This document shows positions 25,718 through 34,199 of a stretch of DNA of 64,000 nt, piece after piece. Location of the stretch: contig JBDVJO010000003.1 in NCBI GenBank assembly GCA_039939375.1, forward strand, positions 186,001 through 250,000, in the 5' to 3' direction. Below the pieces are notes generated by a model. It worked only from the letters and a program-made list of their open reading frames with translations, did no database searches and was not told where the DNA came from. The position numbers were made by a program, and so were the translations under genes. This DNA is from Paracrocinitomix sp039939375 (GTDB lineage: Bacteria; Bacteroidota; Bacteroidia; Flavobacteriales_D; Crocinitomicaceae). Each line of letters opens with the position of its first letter. The stretch's first letter is position 1.

Positions 25718-26044
25718 ATGAAAAAATTAATAACAACCACCTTCGTGGTAATGGCTGCCTTACTCCTATTTGGTAGCTGTGCAAAAACAGTAGATCCAGT
25801 TTGGATGGTAATGGAAGAAGACAATTGCAGACCTCCTTGGGTAGGAAAAACTGACCATAAAACAAGAGATAATCTTGAAGCTGTTTTACGCGCTGATGGC
25901 GTGATTCCGCTAAAAATTAGAATAAAAGGGAAACGTGAATTTGATGGCGAACCTTGCGGAACTCCTACAGGTAAAACCTATCATGTTCAAATTGATCGAT
26001 CACAAATCAGTTGGCTGTATTGGTATGGATTTGAGAATGAGTAG
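25718..26044 (+). CDS. Small lipoprotein of unknown function
   Basis: A 108-residue protein with a lipoprotein signal peptide: MKKLITTTFVVMAALLLFGSC, where the cysteine after FGS is the lipid-anchored residue. The mature part has two further cysteines (DNCRPPW and EPCGTPTG) that could form a disulfide in the periplasm or on the cell surface. It stands alone between the rtcB operon terminator and a low-complexity stretch. I do not recognise the family. Confidence 0.75.
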   Translation: MKKLITTTFVVMAALLLFGSCAKTVDPVWMVMEEDNCRPPWVGKTDHKTRDNLEAVLRADGVIPLKIRIKGKREFDGEPCGTPTGKTYHVQIDRSQISWLYWYGFENE

Positions 26045-26123
26045 TCTGATTTATTGATGATTTGATTGCTTGATGATTTTATTAAAATAATAATTCAATG
26101 ATAAAATGATGCAATGATGCAAT
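26041..26123. repeat. Low-complexity TGATGAT-type repeat beside four-helix-bundle gene
   Basis: The region is made of short, degenerate direct repeats of TGATGA/ATGATGCA (for example ATGATGCAATGATGCAATT at 26106-26124). Similar wording occurs on the far side of the gene (TTGCATTATTGGATGATATAATCA, split at about 26472-26495). The gene is therefore bracketed by related low-complexity sequence. Confidence 0.6.
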
Positions 26124-26465
26124 TTATCGTTTTGAACTTGCAATAATCTTAAATAAAATTCTCTTGATCGATTTTATATCTTCTAATAACTCCATAGGAT
26201 CTGGATAACCTTCAGAATCTTTGCAAATCATCAGCCAATATTCAGATTCATCTGCTTCTTTTGCTGCAATTACCATTTTTGCTGCAAAATCTGCTTTAGA
26301 ATGAGAACTCTGAGATTCCCGAACATTTGCACCTACGGATGTTCCAGAACGAATAAGTTGATTCGAAATAGCAAACTTTCTGCTCTCATCTAATTTATTG
26401 CAAAAGGCCACAATTTTCAAAGCAAAGGCATAAGTCTGATCTAGTATTTCATTTTTACGTTCCAT
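26124..26465 (-). CDS. Four-helix-bundle protein (23S rRNA intervening-sequence protein family)
   Basis: A 113-residue, all-helical protein. The family core SNQLIRSGTSVGANVRES at about 36-53 is fully preserved, followed by an acidic/basic helix (SKADFAAKMVIAAKEADES) and WLMICKD. The first members were found inside intervening sequences of 23S rRNA genes in spirochaetes and leptospires; most, as here, lie outside rRNA genes and have no known activity. Degenerate TGATGA-type repeats flank the gene on both sides, a pattern suggestive of a small mobile or recombining cassette. Confidence 0.88.
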   Translation of the reverse strand: MERKNEILDQTYAFALKIVAFCNKLDESRKFAISNQLIRSGTSVGANVRESQSSHSKADFAAKMVIAAKEADESEYWLMICKDSEGYPDPMELLEDIKSIKRILFKIIASSKR

Positions 26466-26497
26466 TGAATTATTGCATTATTGGATGATATAATCAT

Positions 26498-27205
26498 TTA
26501 GTTCCCTAAAACAAAAACACAAGGAGTTTTATCAAACTGAAACTTGCCTTTTTGCCAATCTTCAATGGATTTTGTAATTATTTTTTCTGCAGGACCTGTA
26601 ACGTCATACGCCACACATAATTTTAAATCAGAATGTGCATACTTCAAGAAGTCTTCAAAAATGGTCTCATTTCGATAAGGAGTTTCTATAAAAATCTGAG
26701 CGAATGAAGTTTTAACTATTGTGGTCACAATATTTTTCAATTCTTTAGAACGTTCTGGATCTTTTTTAGGTAAATACCCATTAAAAGTAAAACCGTTGCC
26801 GTTCATTCCGCTTGCCGCTAACGCCATTAAAATTGAACTCGGCCCCACCAAGGGAACAACTTCTATTCCGGAATACTGACACATAGAAACAATTTGGCTA
26901 CCAGGGTCAGCAATTGCAGGATATCCTGATTCAGACATCAAGCCAACGTCATTCCCTGCTTTTAATTCATCCAATATTTCCATTTGAAATGAATAATTAT
27001 TGTGCTTATCTAATTCGAAAAAAACAGAATCATCAATTGGAAATGTTCGATCCATTTTTTTTAAGAACTGACGTGCGGTTTTAATCTTTTCAACCACAAA
27101 AAAACGTAAGACCGAAACGGTTTTCTTATTAAAGTCAGGCAGCACCTTATCAAGAGAAGACTCACTGATGTTTATCGGAACGATATATAACTTACCTTTT
27201 GACAT
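26498..27205 (-). CDS. Tetrapyrrole-methylase-fold SAM methyltransferase, RsmI-like
   Basis: About 235 residues from MSKGKLYIVPINIS; a start three codons earlier is also possible. GLMSESGYPAIADPGS and VPLVGPSSILMALAASGM match the substrate and S-adenosylmethionine loops of RsmI, which 2'-O-methylates C1402 of 16S rRNA. The N-terminus is divergent from RsmI (LYIVPINISESSLDKVLP instead of LYVVPTPIGNL), so this is likely the Bacteroidota paralogue of unknown target. It overlaps the end of the phosphatase gene, so both are translated together. Confidence 0.8.
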   Translation of the reverse strand: MSKGKLYIVPINISESSLDKVLPDFNKKTVSVLRFFVVEKIKTARQFLKKMDRTFPIDDSVFFELDKHNNYSFQMEILDELKAGNDVGLMSESGYPAIADPGSQIVSMCQYSGIEVVPLVGPSSILMALAASGMNGNGFTFNGYLPKKDPERSKELKNIVTTIVKTSFAQIFIETPYRNETIFEDFLKYAHSDLKLCVAYDVTGPAEKIITKSIEDWQKGKFQFDKTPCVFVLGN

Positions 27206-27656
27206 ATTTCTCAATAATTACATCCGTTGCAACATCTAACAAATCAAACACATGCTGAAAACCTTCTTCTCCTCCATAATATGGATCAGGAACGGCTTCG
27301 TTTTTTCCTGGGTTCACCTCATTTAAAATTAATTTGACTTTGTTTTTATCCTCTTCATTTCGAGCAAGAGCAATCATATTGTTAAAATTTGATGAATCCA
27401 TGGCATAGATTAAATCAAATTCATCATAATCTTGAGCAACAAACTGTCTTGCCTTCAAATCGTCAATATTCACACCATTAGATTTAGCAGTTTGTCGCAT
27501 TCTTGCATCAGGTGCTTCACCAATATGATAAGAGGATGTTCCGGCAGAGTCGGTAGATACTCCTTCAATTTGTAAATCGTGAATTTTTTGTCTGAGAATT
27601 CCTTCTGCGATAGGTGATCGACAGATGTTCCCAAGACATACCATCAATATTTTCAT
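27192..27656 (-). CDS. Low-molecular-weight protein tyrosine phosphatase
   Basis: A 154-residue phosphatase with the P-loop at the N-terminus (MVCLGNICRSPIAEG: nucleophile cysteine, CX5R arginine) and the general-acid aspartate in VPDPYYGG. Members remove phosphate from protein tyrosine or, in related families, from arginine or arsenate. In bacteria they often act on exopolysaccharide kinases, but none is encoded here. The dnaA terminator directly upstream (27671-27700) means this gene needs its own promoter or depends on readthrough. Confidence 0.92.
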   Translation of the reverse strand: MKILMVCLGNICRSPIAEGILRQKIHDLQIEGVSTDSAGTSSYHIGEAPDARMRQTAKSNGVNIDDLKARQFVAQDYDEFDLIYAMDSSNFNNMIALARNEEDKNKVKLILNEVNPGKNEAVPDPYYGGEEGFQHVFDLLDVATDVIIEKYVKR

Positions 27657-27670
27657 GTTCTATGGAATAA

Positions 27671-27700
27671 AAAATCCTCCCGAAAATTCGGGAGGATTTT
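27671..27700 (-). terminator. Intrinsic terminator downstream of dnaA
   Basis: AAAATCCTCCCGAA (27671-27684) is the perfect inverse of TTCGGGAGGATTTT (27687-27700). On the minus strand a run of T follows, so it ends the dnaA message, 4 nt after its stop codon. Nothing transcribed from the plus strand needs it. Confidence 0.92.
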
Positions 27701-27703
27701 GAA

Positions 27704-29143
27704 TTAATTTACATTTAATTTTTTCTCTAAGTCTTCTAGATAACCTCTGAACTGTTTATCAGTTTCAGCCAAATTATTCACTGTTCGACAGGCATGCAAC
27801 ACAGTAGCGTGATCTTTACCTCCACATTGTGCTCCGATACTAGCCAATGACCATTTAGTCATTTTCTTAGCGAAGTACATTGCAATTTGTCTTGCTTGAA
27901 CAACTTCTCTTTTTCTTGTCTTAGATTTCAACAACTCAATAGGTAAGTTGAAATAGTCGCAAACAATCTTGTGGATATAATCCATAGATACTTCACGAGC
28001 AGTATTTTTAACGAAAGTGTCAATCATTTTCTTCGCCAACTCAATTGTCACTGCTTTCTTGTTCAGTGAAGCTTGAGCAATAAGAGAAGTCAATGCGCCT
28101 TCCATTTCTCTAATATTTGTGTTAATGCTATACGCAAGGTATTCAATAACATCATCTGGTAGACTTACGCCATTACCGTAAATTTTTCTTTGTAAAATCG
28201 CGATTCTAGTTTCTAATCCTGGAGCCTGAACGTCAGCAGATAATCCCCATTTAAAACGAGAAAGTAAACGTTGTTCAATTCCTTTCATTTCAACAGGAGC
28301 CTTGTCAGCTGTTAAAACCAACTGTTTACCTGTTTGATGAAGGTGATTAAAGATGTGAAAGAATGCGTCTTGTGTTTTTTCTTTTCCAGCGAAGAATTGT
28401 ACGTCATCAATGATTAATACATCCATCAATTTATAAAAGTTGATGAAGTCATTGGTTGTATTGTTCTTAATAGAATCAATAAACTGACGAGTAAATGTTT
28501 CTGCTTGCGCATACAATACCGTCTTGTTCGGAAATTGGTTTTTAATTCCAATTCCAATTGCATGTGCTAAATGAGTTTTTCCTAATCCTACTCCTCCATA
28601 AATCAATAGAGGATTAAATGCTGTTCCACCAGGTTTGTTAGACACAGCGAATGCAGCAGAGCGGGCTAATCTGTTACAATCTCCTTCAACAAAGTTGTCA
28701 AAAGAATAAGTAGGGTTTAAATTTGAGTCAACATTTACTTTCTTAAGGCCTGGAATTACGAATGGGTTTCTTATTGGATTTTCTCCAATATTCAAAGGCA
28801 TTGAAACTGGTGTATTCGACAAATTCTTTTTACTAGATGTTGGTAGATTAACAGTATATGGTGTCTTTTTGCTATCAGCTGATCTATCCATGATGATAGA
28901 ATATTCAAGCTTAGCTTCGGGACCAATCTCTTTCTTGATCACCTTTTTTAATAAGTCTATATAATGCTCTTCTAACCACTCATAAAAGAAGTGTGAAGGC
29001 ACCTGAAGTGTCAAAACCTTATTCTTGAATCGAATTGGAGAAATTGGCTCAAACCAAGTTTTAAAACTTTGAAGGCTAATATTATCTTTGATCACCTTCA
29101 AGCAATCTTCCCAAATCAACTCATGGTTTTTTTTGTTTTTCAT
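27704..29143 (-). CDS. dnaA: Chromosomal replication initiator DnaA
   Basis: A 479-residue DnaA in the usual length range. Domain I runs from the start (LIWEDCLKVIKDNISLQSFKTWF), then a linker, the AAA+ domain III (GGVGLGKTHLAHAIG Walker A, VLIIDDVQFF Walker B, RLLSRFKWGL), and domain IV with the DnaA-box recognition signature GGKDHATVLHACRTV. It binds ATP and opens oriC. The gene stands as a single cistron with its own terminator; no dnaN or recF follows, which is normal in Bacteroidota. The 226-nt upstream region is extremely AT-rich. Confidence 0.98.
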   Translation of the reverse strand: MKNKKNHELIWEDCLKVIKDNISLQSFKTWFEPISPIRFKNKVLTLQVPSHFFYEWLEEHYIDLLKKVIKKEIGPEAKLEYSIIMDRSADSKKTPYTVNLPTSSKKNLSNTPVSMPLNIGENPIRNPFVIPGLKKVNVDSNLNPTYSFDNFVEGDCNRLARSAAFAVSNKPGGTAFNPLLIYGGVGLGKTHLAHAIGIGIKNQFPNKTVLYAQAETFTRQFIDSIKNNTTNDFINFYKLMDVLIIDDVQFFAGKEKTQDAFFHIFNHLHQTGKQLVLTADKAPVEMKGIEQRLLSRFKWGLSADVQAPGLETRIAILQRKIYGNGVSLPDDVIEYLAYSINTNIREMEGALTSLIAQASLNKKAVTIELAKKMIDTFVKNTAREVSMDYIHKIVCDYFNLPIELLKSKTRKREVVQARQIAMYFAKKMTKWSLASIGAQCGGKDHATVLHACRTVNNLAETDKQFRGYLEDLEKKLNVN

Positions 29144-29369
29144 TCAGGTACAGGTTAAAAAAGTTTTGCTAAAACCGTTTTTGTTGTTGTCAAAAACAGT
29201 GAACAAATATTCACATAAAAAAGTTATAAAAAAAATAAAAATCGTGTTGTTTTTTAAAAATATTTTACTTGTCGTTTTTTATTCAAAAAAGCTCAATTTT
29301 TATTTTGACCAACGGAAATAAATTCTATTTTACGAACATATTTTTCTCACACAACCACAATATACGTAA
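29144..29369. promoter_or_regulatory. Very AT-rich region between dnaA and a thioesterase gene
   Basis: Divergent intergenic region with long A and T runs (for example around 29217-29250 and 29275-29300). It must carry the dnaA promoter and could be duplex-unwinding DNA. I do not see clustered perfect DnaA boxes (TTATNCACA or its complement); the closest is CACATAA at 29210. I therefore do not call it oriC. Confidence 0.4.
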
Positions 29370-29777
29370 ATGTTCTCAAATTCAAGCCACCTGCGCATCA
29401 GATATAGCGAAACAGATCAAATGGGTTACTGTTATTACGGAAACTACGCACAATTTTTTGAGATTGGTCGCGTTGAAACTTTACGGGAAATTGGGGTCAG
29501 CTACAAGGAGTTAGAAGCACGTGGAATTATGCTTCCGGTTGTCGACTTAAACGTTAAATATCTACGTCCAGCTCTTTATGATGATTTAATAGAAATTAAA
29601 ACTTATCTTAACAAAGTACCTGGTGTAAAAATTGAATTTGACTACGAAATTTACAATGAAAAAAAAGAACTGCTCACTACCGGATCCACAACTTTAGTTT
29701 TTATTTCATCAAAAACAATGAAACCAATTCAAGCTCCGCAAGATCTAATAGATAAAATTAAAGAACATTTAGATTAA
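29370..29777 (+). CDS. Acyl-CoA thioesterase, YbgC/4HBT family
   Basis: A 135-residue single hot-dog-fold thioesterase. The active site line is YSETDQMGYCYYGNYAQFFE, with the catalytic aspartate, the glycine at the helix start and the conserved asparagine in the GNY stretch. Family members hydrolyse short-chain or hydroxybenzoyl acyl-CoA thioesters and may work with the Tol-Pal system (YbgC). A longer upstream frame is an artefact. Its stop overlaps the stop of the small lipoprotein gene on the other strand by four bases. Confidence 0.92.
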   Translation: MFSNSSHLRIRYSETDQMGYCYYGNYAQFFEIGRVETLREIGVSYKELEARGIMLPVVDLNVKYLRPALYDDLIEIKTYLNKVPGVKIEFDYEIYNEKKELLTTGSTTLVFISSKTMKPIQAPQDLIDKIKEHLD

Positions 29778-30064
29778 AAATCTTCACACACAAAAGTAAA
29801 GTTCTCTAAAACGGTGGTGTCTTTTTTGGCTTGGTAAAACTGCTCTATTGTAAATGACTCATCATTCTTAATGCACTCTTCACTAAATGAAGTTCCATCT
29901 TCTTTAATCAAGGAACCACTATATGTAGTCACTTTCTCTTCTTCTCCATTTACCCCTTGCTCAATAGTTGTCTCCTCATAAGTATAAGTACAACGTTTAC
30001 ATTTCTCACAAGAAGTGTTTATAAAAACAATTGTTAAAAGCGAAAATAAAGCCCAAGCTCGCAT
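29774..30064 (-). CDS. Small cysteine-containing lipoprotein
   Basis: A 96-residue secreted lipoprotein. MRAWALFSLLTIVFINTSC gives the signal peptide and lipobox, with the first cysteine of CEKCKRC lipidated. The mature part has three or four other cysteines (CKRC, EECIKN, FVCEDF), consistent with disulfides. It sits alone, converging with the thioesterase gene. I do not recognise a named family; similar CxxC small lipoproteins are common in Flavobacteriia. Confidence 0.7.
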   Translation of the reverse strand: MRAWALFSLLTIVFINTSCEKCKRCTYTYEETTIEQGVNGEEEKVTTYSGSLIKEDGTSFSEECIKNDESFTIEQFYQAKKDTTVLENFTFVCEDF

Positions 30065-30097
30065 AGTTTTGTAATTTTCAACAAAGATACAAAACTA

Positions 30098-30754
30098 ATG
30101 CAGAGCAAAATTATTGTAACGAAAGACAAATCAAAAACTTTGTTAATTCCTGAATTGAACGAAACCTACCACTCAACAAATGGTGCGCTAACCGAAGCCC
30201 TGCATGTTTTTCAAAAGGCCGGAATCGATTATTCAGAAAGAAAAGACTTGAAGATTTTTGAAATGGGGTTCGGCACTGGTCTTAATGCCATTTTAACCTT
30301 TCAAAAAGCACAAAAAGAAAACTTAAACATCTATTACGAATGCATAGAAGCCTACCCTGTCAGCCTAGAACAGGCGTTAGAAATGGATTATCTTGAAGCA
30401 CCTGAACTGAACCCAGCTTTTCATAAAATGCACACCGCCAACCATAAAGATTTGGTAGAACTAGGAAATCATTTTCAATTCAGAAAAATCATCTCTAAAA
30501 TTCAAGATTACTCTCTAGAACAAAATTGTTTTGACCTCATTTTTTATGATGCTTTTGGCCCCAAAGTACAACAAGAACTATGGGAAACATTCATATTATC
30601 CAAGTTTTATGAAGGATTAAAACCTGATGGATTTCTTGTCACCTACTGCGCTCAAGGCGCCTTTAAGAGAAACTTAAAAGCAATTGGTTTTGAAGTAGAA
30701 TCTATTCCAGGCCCACCCGGAAAACGTGAAATGACAAGAGCATTTAAGCGATAG
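30098..30754 (+). CDS. mnmD: tRNA 5-methylaminomethyl-2-thiouridine methyltransferase MnmD
   Basis: A 218-residue MnmD: the methyltransferase half of what is MnmC in enterobacteria. It makes the last step to mnm5s2U34 in tRNAs using S-adenosylmethionine. IFEMGFGTGLNAILTFQ is the methyl-donor loop, IEAYPVSLEQAL the acidic loop, and LIFYDAFGPKVQQELW the catalytic-site DAF motif. The oxidase half (MnmC N-terminal FAD domain) is missing, as is usual for this phylum. It is monocistronic or loosely followed by a TerC gene. Confidence 0.93.
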   Translation: MQSKIIVTKDKSKTLLIPELNETYHSTNGALTEALHVFQKAGIDYSERKDLKIFEMGFGTGLNAILTFQKAQKENLNIYYECIEAYPVSLEQALEMDYLEAPELNPAFHKMHTANHKDLVELGNHFQFRKIISKIQDYSLEQNCFDLIFYDAFGPKVQQELWETFILSKFYEGLKPDGFLVTYCAQGAFKRNLKAIGFEVESIPGPPGKREMTRAFKR

Positions 30755-30840
30755 TTTATTATACGTTCATTACTTTTTACTATTAGCTCAATCAAATAAG
30801 CTAATTCTAATTAATTTTACTTAAAACTTAAACACTACTA

Positions 30841-31686
30841 ATGGCAGATATTTTTACGCTTTCAAATATTGGAACTCTATTAATGCTAATCATGCTCCAA
30901 GCAGTATTGGGATTTGACAACCTTCTGTACATTTCTTTGGAATCAAAAAAAGTAGAAGAATCAAAACGTAAACGTGTAAGAGTACTCGGAATCGGAATGG
31001 CCATTATATTAAGAATAGGTCTACTCTTTTTACTGATCAAATTAATTGACCTGTTTCAAGATGTACTTTTTACGATAGACATCAGCAGTTTCATGCACTC
31101 TGAAATCACTGGTCATAGTTTGATTGTATTATTTGGAGGTGGATTTATTGTCTATACAGCAATGAAAGAGATTTGGCATATGATTTCACACGAAACATTA
31201 AGCGAAGAAAAGGGTGCTAAGAAACACAAATCAGCAAACTCAGTAATCGCCATGATTGTAGTGATGAATTTAGTTTTTTCATTCGACTCAATTTTGAGTG
31301 CTATGGCTCTTACAAATGGCATTGGTGATGAAACTACTGAAATGGTACTCATGTCAATTGCCATTGTGGTGAGTGGATTACTTATGATTTTATTAGCCAA
31401 CAAAGTCGCTGACTTTTTACAAAAAAATAGAATGTTTGAAGTATTAGGACTCTTCGTATTATTTATCGTTGGAATAATGCTACTTACAGAAGGTGGTCAT
31501 TTAGCACATATGTCATTCTTTGGAAACAAAATTGTGCCAATGAGCAAAACAACCTTCTACTTCGTTATAGTTGTACTGGTAATCGTAGATTTAGTTCAAT
31601 CAAGATACCAAAAGAAAATCATCAAAATAGAGCAGCGAGAAGAAGAAAGAGACGAACTCAAAAATCAATCTAAATTTTCTGACTAA
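30841..31686 (+). CDS. TerC-family integral membrane protein
   Basis: A 281-residue membrane protein with about seven helices. The two acidic helices of the TerC/Alx family are visible: LQAVLGFDNLLYISLE near the start and VVMNLVFSFDSILSAMAL in the middle. Alx and TerC are linked to manganese export, pH or tellurite stress and metal loading of secreted proteins. No yybP-ykoY-type Mn riboswitch is seen in the 86-nt upstream region. The next gene, ligA, begins 2 nt after the stop, suggesting shared transcription. Confidence 0.92.
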   Translation: MADIFTLSNIGTLLMLIMLQAVLGFDNLLYISLESKKVEESKRKRVRVLGIGMAIILRIGLLFLLIKLIDLFQDVLFTIDISSFMHSEITGHSLIVLFGGGFIVYTAMKEIWHMISHETLSEEKGAKKHKSANSVIAMIVVMNLVFSFDSILSAMALTNGIGDETTEMVLMSIAIVVSGLLMILLANKVADFLQKNRMFEVLGLFVLFIVGIMLLTEGGHLAHMSFFGNKIVPMSKTTFYFVIVVLVIVDLVQSRYQKKIIKIEQREEERDELKNQSKFSD

Positions 31687-31688
31687 AG

Positions 31689-33698
31689 ATGAGCGATTCT
31701 ATAAAAAACGAAATACTAGATCTTTCTAAAGAGTTAAATCAGCACAACTATAATTATTACGTCAAAAGTAGTCCTACGATTTCTGATTACGATTTTGATC
31801 AATTATTAAAAAAGCTAGAAGATTTAGAAGCAAAGCATCCTGAATACGCCTTTGACAACAGTCCAACCAAAAGAGTTGGCGGTGATATCACTAAGAAATT
31901 CCAAACCGTAAAGCATCAGTACCCTATGCTTTCTTTATCCAACTCTTATTCAGAAGATGAGATCAAAGAATGGGCCGAGCGAATTAGAAAATTATCTGAG
32001 CAAGAAATCACCTATGTTTGTGAGTTAAAATATGACGGTGTTGCGATTGGAATTCGCTATAAAAATGGTGCATTATCACAAGCTGTTACAAGAGGAGACG
32101 GAACTCAAGGAGAGGACGTTACCACAAATGTTAAAACAATTAAAACCATTCCGCTTCAACTAAATGCAGATGTTCCTGACGATTTTGAAATAAGAGGAGA
32201 AATCTTTTTCCCTTTAGATAATTTTGCAAAATTAAACGCGGCCAAAGCTGAACTCGGGGAAGAACTATATGCCAACCCAAGAAATACAGCTAGTGGAACT
32301 TTAAAGCTGCAAGACTCTAAAGTGGTTGCCGACAGAGGACTTGACTGTTATCTGTATGGAGTTTTTGGTGAGAGACTTGGTTTTGCGGCTCATTCAGAAG
32401 CAGTTCAAACAGCCGGCCAATGGGGTTTTAAAACTCCAGACACTAACGAGCGAATGATTGCCAATGCTAAATCCATAGATGAAATTATGGATTTCATCCA
32501 TTACTGGGATAAGGAAAGAAAAAACCTACCTTTTGAAATAGACGGCATTGTAATTAAAGTTGATAATTACAGACAGCAAGAAGAAATGGGCTTTACCGCT
32601 AAAAGTCCACGTTGGGCGATTGCTTATAAGTTCAAAGCTGAACAGGTTTCAACGACACTAAATGAAGTAAGCTATCAGGTTGGACGAACTGGTGCAATTA
32701 CTCCAGTAGCCAACCTAAGCCCGGTGTTATTGGCTGGAACTACCGTAAAAAGAGCGTCATTGCATAATCAAGATCAAATTGAAAAATTAGACCTGCATAT
32801 AGGTGATGAAGTATTTGTAGAAAAAGGAGGAGAGATCATTCCTAAAATAGTTGGAGTAGACATTAAACAGAGAGGATTAAACTTACCTCCTGTTGAATTC
32901 ATTACGAACTGCCCAGAATGTAATACAGCATTAATAAGAAGAGAAGGCGAAGCGCAACATTTTTGTCCAAACGACAATGGTTGTCCTCCTCAAATCAAAG
33001 GCAAAATAGAGCACTTTATCTCTAGAAAAGCCATGAATATTGATGGATTAGGACCAGAAACGATTGACTTACTTTTTAAAGAAGGTTTAATTGAAAACTA
33101 TTCTGATTTATATCATTTAACATTTAACCAAATCGTTTCGCTGGAGAGAATGGCGGATAAATCAGCAAACAACTGTATTCAAAGCATTGAAGCTTCTTTG
33201 AATGTTCCGTTTGAGCGCGTATTATTCGCTTTAGGAATAAGACATGTGGGGGAAACGGTCGCCAAAAATTTAGCAAGACATTTTAAGAATATCAATCAAT
33301 TAATAGCGGCAAGTTTTGATGAATTAGTTGCTGTTAATGATATAGGAGATAAAATTGCCATGAGCATTCAAGCGTTCTTTTTAGAGGATAAAAACAACGA
33401 GGTCATAGCGCGACTAAAAGCTGCCGGCTTGCAGTTTGAAGTAGTACTAGAAGAAGGAGCTTCGACAAAACTTGATGGATTAACATTCGTTATTTCAGGG
33501 GTATTTGAAAAGGTAAGTAGAAACGAGTTAAAGAAACTTATTGAACAAAACGGAGGAAAAAACACAGGCTCAATTTCAGCCAAAACCTCCTATTTAGTCG
33601 CTGGTGAAAACATGGGACCTGCAAAATTGGAAAAAGCTGAAAAATTAGGGGTCAACATTATTTCTGAGGATGACTTTCTAAAAATGATCGGATTATAG
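31689..33698 (+). CDS. ligA: NAD-dependent DNA ligase LigA
   Basis: A 669-residue LigA, the usual length. The adenylated lysine is Lys114 in CELKYDGVAI. The four-cysteine zinc finger (NCPECNTAL ... HFCPNDNGCPP) is intact, then HhH repeats, then a C-terminal BRCT domain with GLTFVISGVFEKVSRNELK. It seals Okazaki fragments and repair nicks. It is preceded by terC by 2 nt and followed by a conserved small gene and dapA, making a typical loose Bacteroidota cluster. Confidence 0.98.
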   Translation: MSDSIKNEILDLSKELNQHNYNYYVKSSPTISDYDFDQLLKKLEDLEAKHPEYAFDNSPTKRVGGDITKKFQTVKHQYPMLSLSNSYSEDEIKEWAERIRKLSEQEITYVCELKYDGVAIGIRYKNGALSQAVTRGDGTQGEDVTTNVKTIKTIPLQLNADVPDDFEIRGEIFFPLDNFAKLNAAKAELGEELYANPRNTASGTLKLQDSKVVADRGLDCYLYGVFGERLGFAAHSEAVQTAGQWGFKTPDTNERMIANAKSIDEIMDFIHYWDKERKNLPFEIDGIVIKVDNYRQQEEMGFTAKSPRWAIAYKFKAEQVSTTLNEVSYQVGRTGAITPVANLSPVLLAGTTVKRASLHNQDQIEKLDLHIGDEVFVEKGGEIIPKIVGVDIKQRGLNLPPVEFITNCPECNTALIRREGEAQHFCPNDNGCPPQIKGKIEHFISRKAMNIDGLGPETIDLLFKEGLIENYSDLYHLTFNQIVSLERMADKSANNCIQSIEASLNVPFERVLFALGIRHVGETVAKNLARHFKNINQLIAASFDELVAVNDIGDKIAMSIQAFFLEDKNNEVIARLKAAGLQFEVVLEEGASTKLDGLTFVISGVFEKVSRNELKKLIEQNGGKNTGSISAKTSYLVAGENMGPAKLEKAEKLGVNIISEDDFLKMIGL

Positions 33699-33704
33699 AG
33701 GAGT

Positions 33705-34199
33705 ATGAAAAAGAGTTTTTTAAAAAAGAAATCCCAAACACCTGTGAATAGGCCTATATTTTTGAGGAATCCTTCAAAAATGAGAACTATTTTATTGGTA
33801 ACCAACGAAGAAGAAAAATCCACAAAAAAGAAAGTTGAAGCACAATTTCCAAACTGCGCTGTTCACCAACTTTATATTCGACCTATAAAAGAAGACAGAT
33901 CAGTTGGTTTCTATTACACTGTTCATAACGTAGACTTTAATTTAACGGGAAATTTAAAAAACGATAAATTAAAAAATTTAGAGTCCATGGACTTTGATTT
34001 ACTACTAGATTTGTCTGATAATTCAACCCTGCTGCAATATTTCATAAACAGATCTAAAGCAGCAATGAAGGTTGGAAAGTTAAACACGAATTGTATTGAA
34101 CAATACGACCTACTCGTTGATTTTGGTCAATCAGTAGATAACACGATTAGTGAAATTTTTGAAAAAATAACCTTATTAACAAAAAATGAGCAAGTTTAA
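33705..34199 (+). CDS. Conserved hypothetical protein (DUF6913-like)
   Basis: A 164-residue soluble protein with a basic N-terminus, 6 nt after ligA and overlapping dapA by 14 nt. Features such as LLVTNEEEKSTKKKVE, IRPIKEDR and DFDLLLDLS resemble a family that is regularly found beside ligA and dapA in Flavobacteriia, which I believe is DUF6913. There is no enzymatic motif that I can name. The alternation of beta-strands and helices suggests a Rossmann-like fold. Confidence 0.7.
   Translation: MKKSFLKKKSQTPVNRPIFLRNPSKMRTILLVTNEEEKSTKKKVEAQFPNCAVHQLYIRPIKEDRSVGFYYTVHNVDFNLTGNLKNDKLKNLESMDFDLLLDLSDNSTLLQYFINRSKAAMKVGKLNTNCIEQYDLLVDFGQSVDNTISEIFEKITLLTKNEQV

Noticed and set aside
29144..29369. 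oriC
   Set aside because: AT-rich, but no cluster of DnaA boxes could be found by eye.
30755..30840. Manganese riboswitch (yybP-ykoY) before the TerC gene
   Set aside because: Too short and lacks the paired loops and conserved core of that riboswitch.
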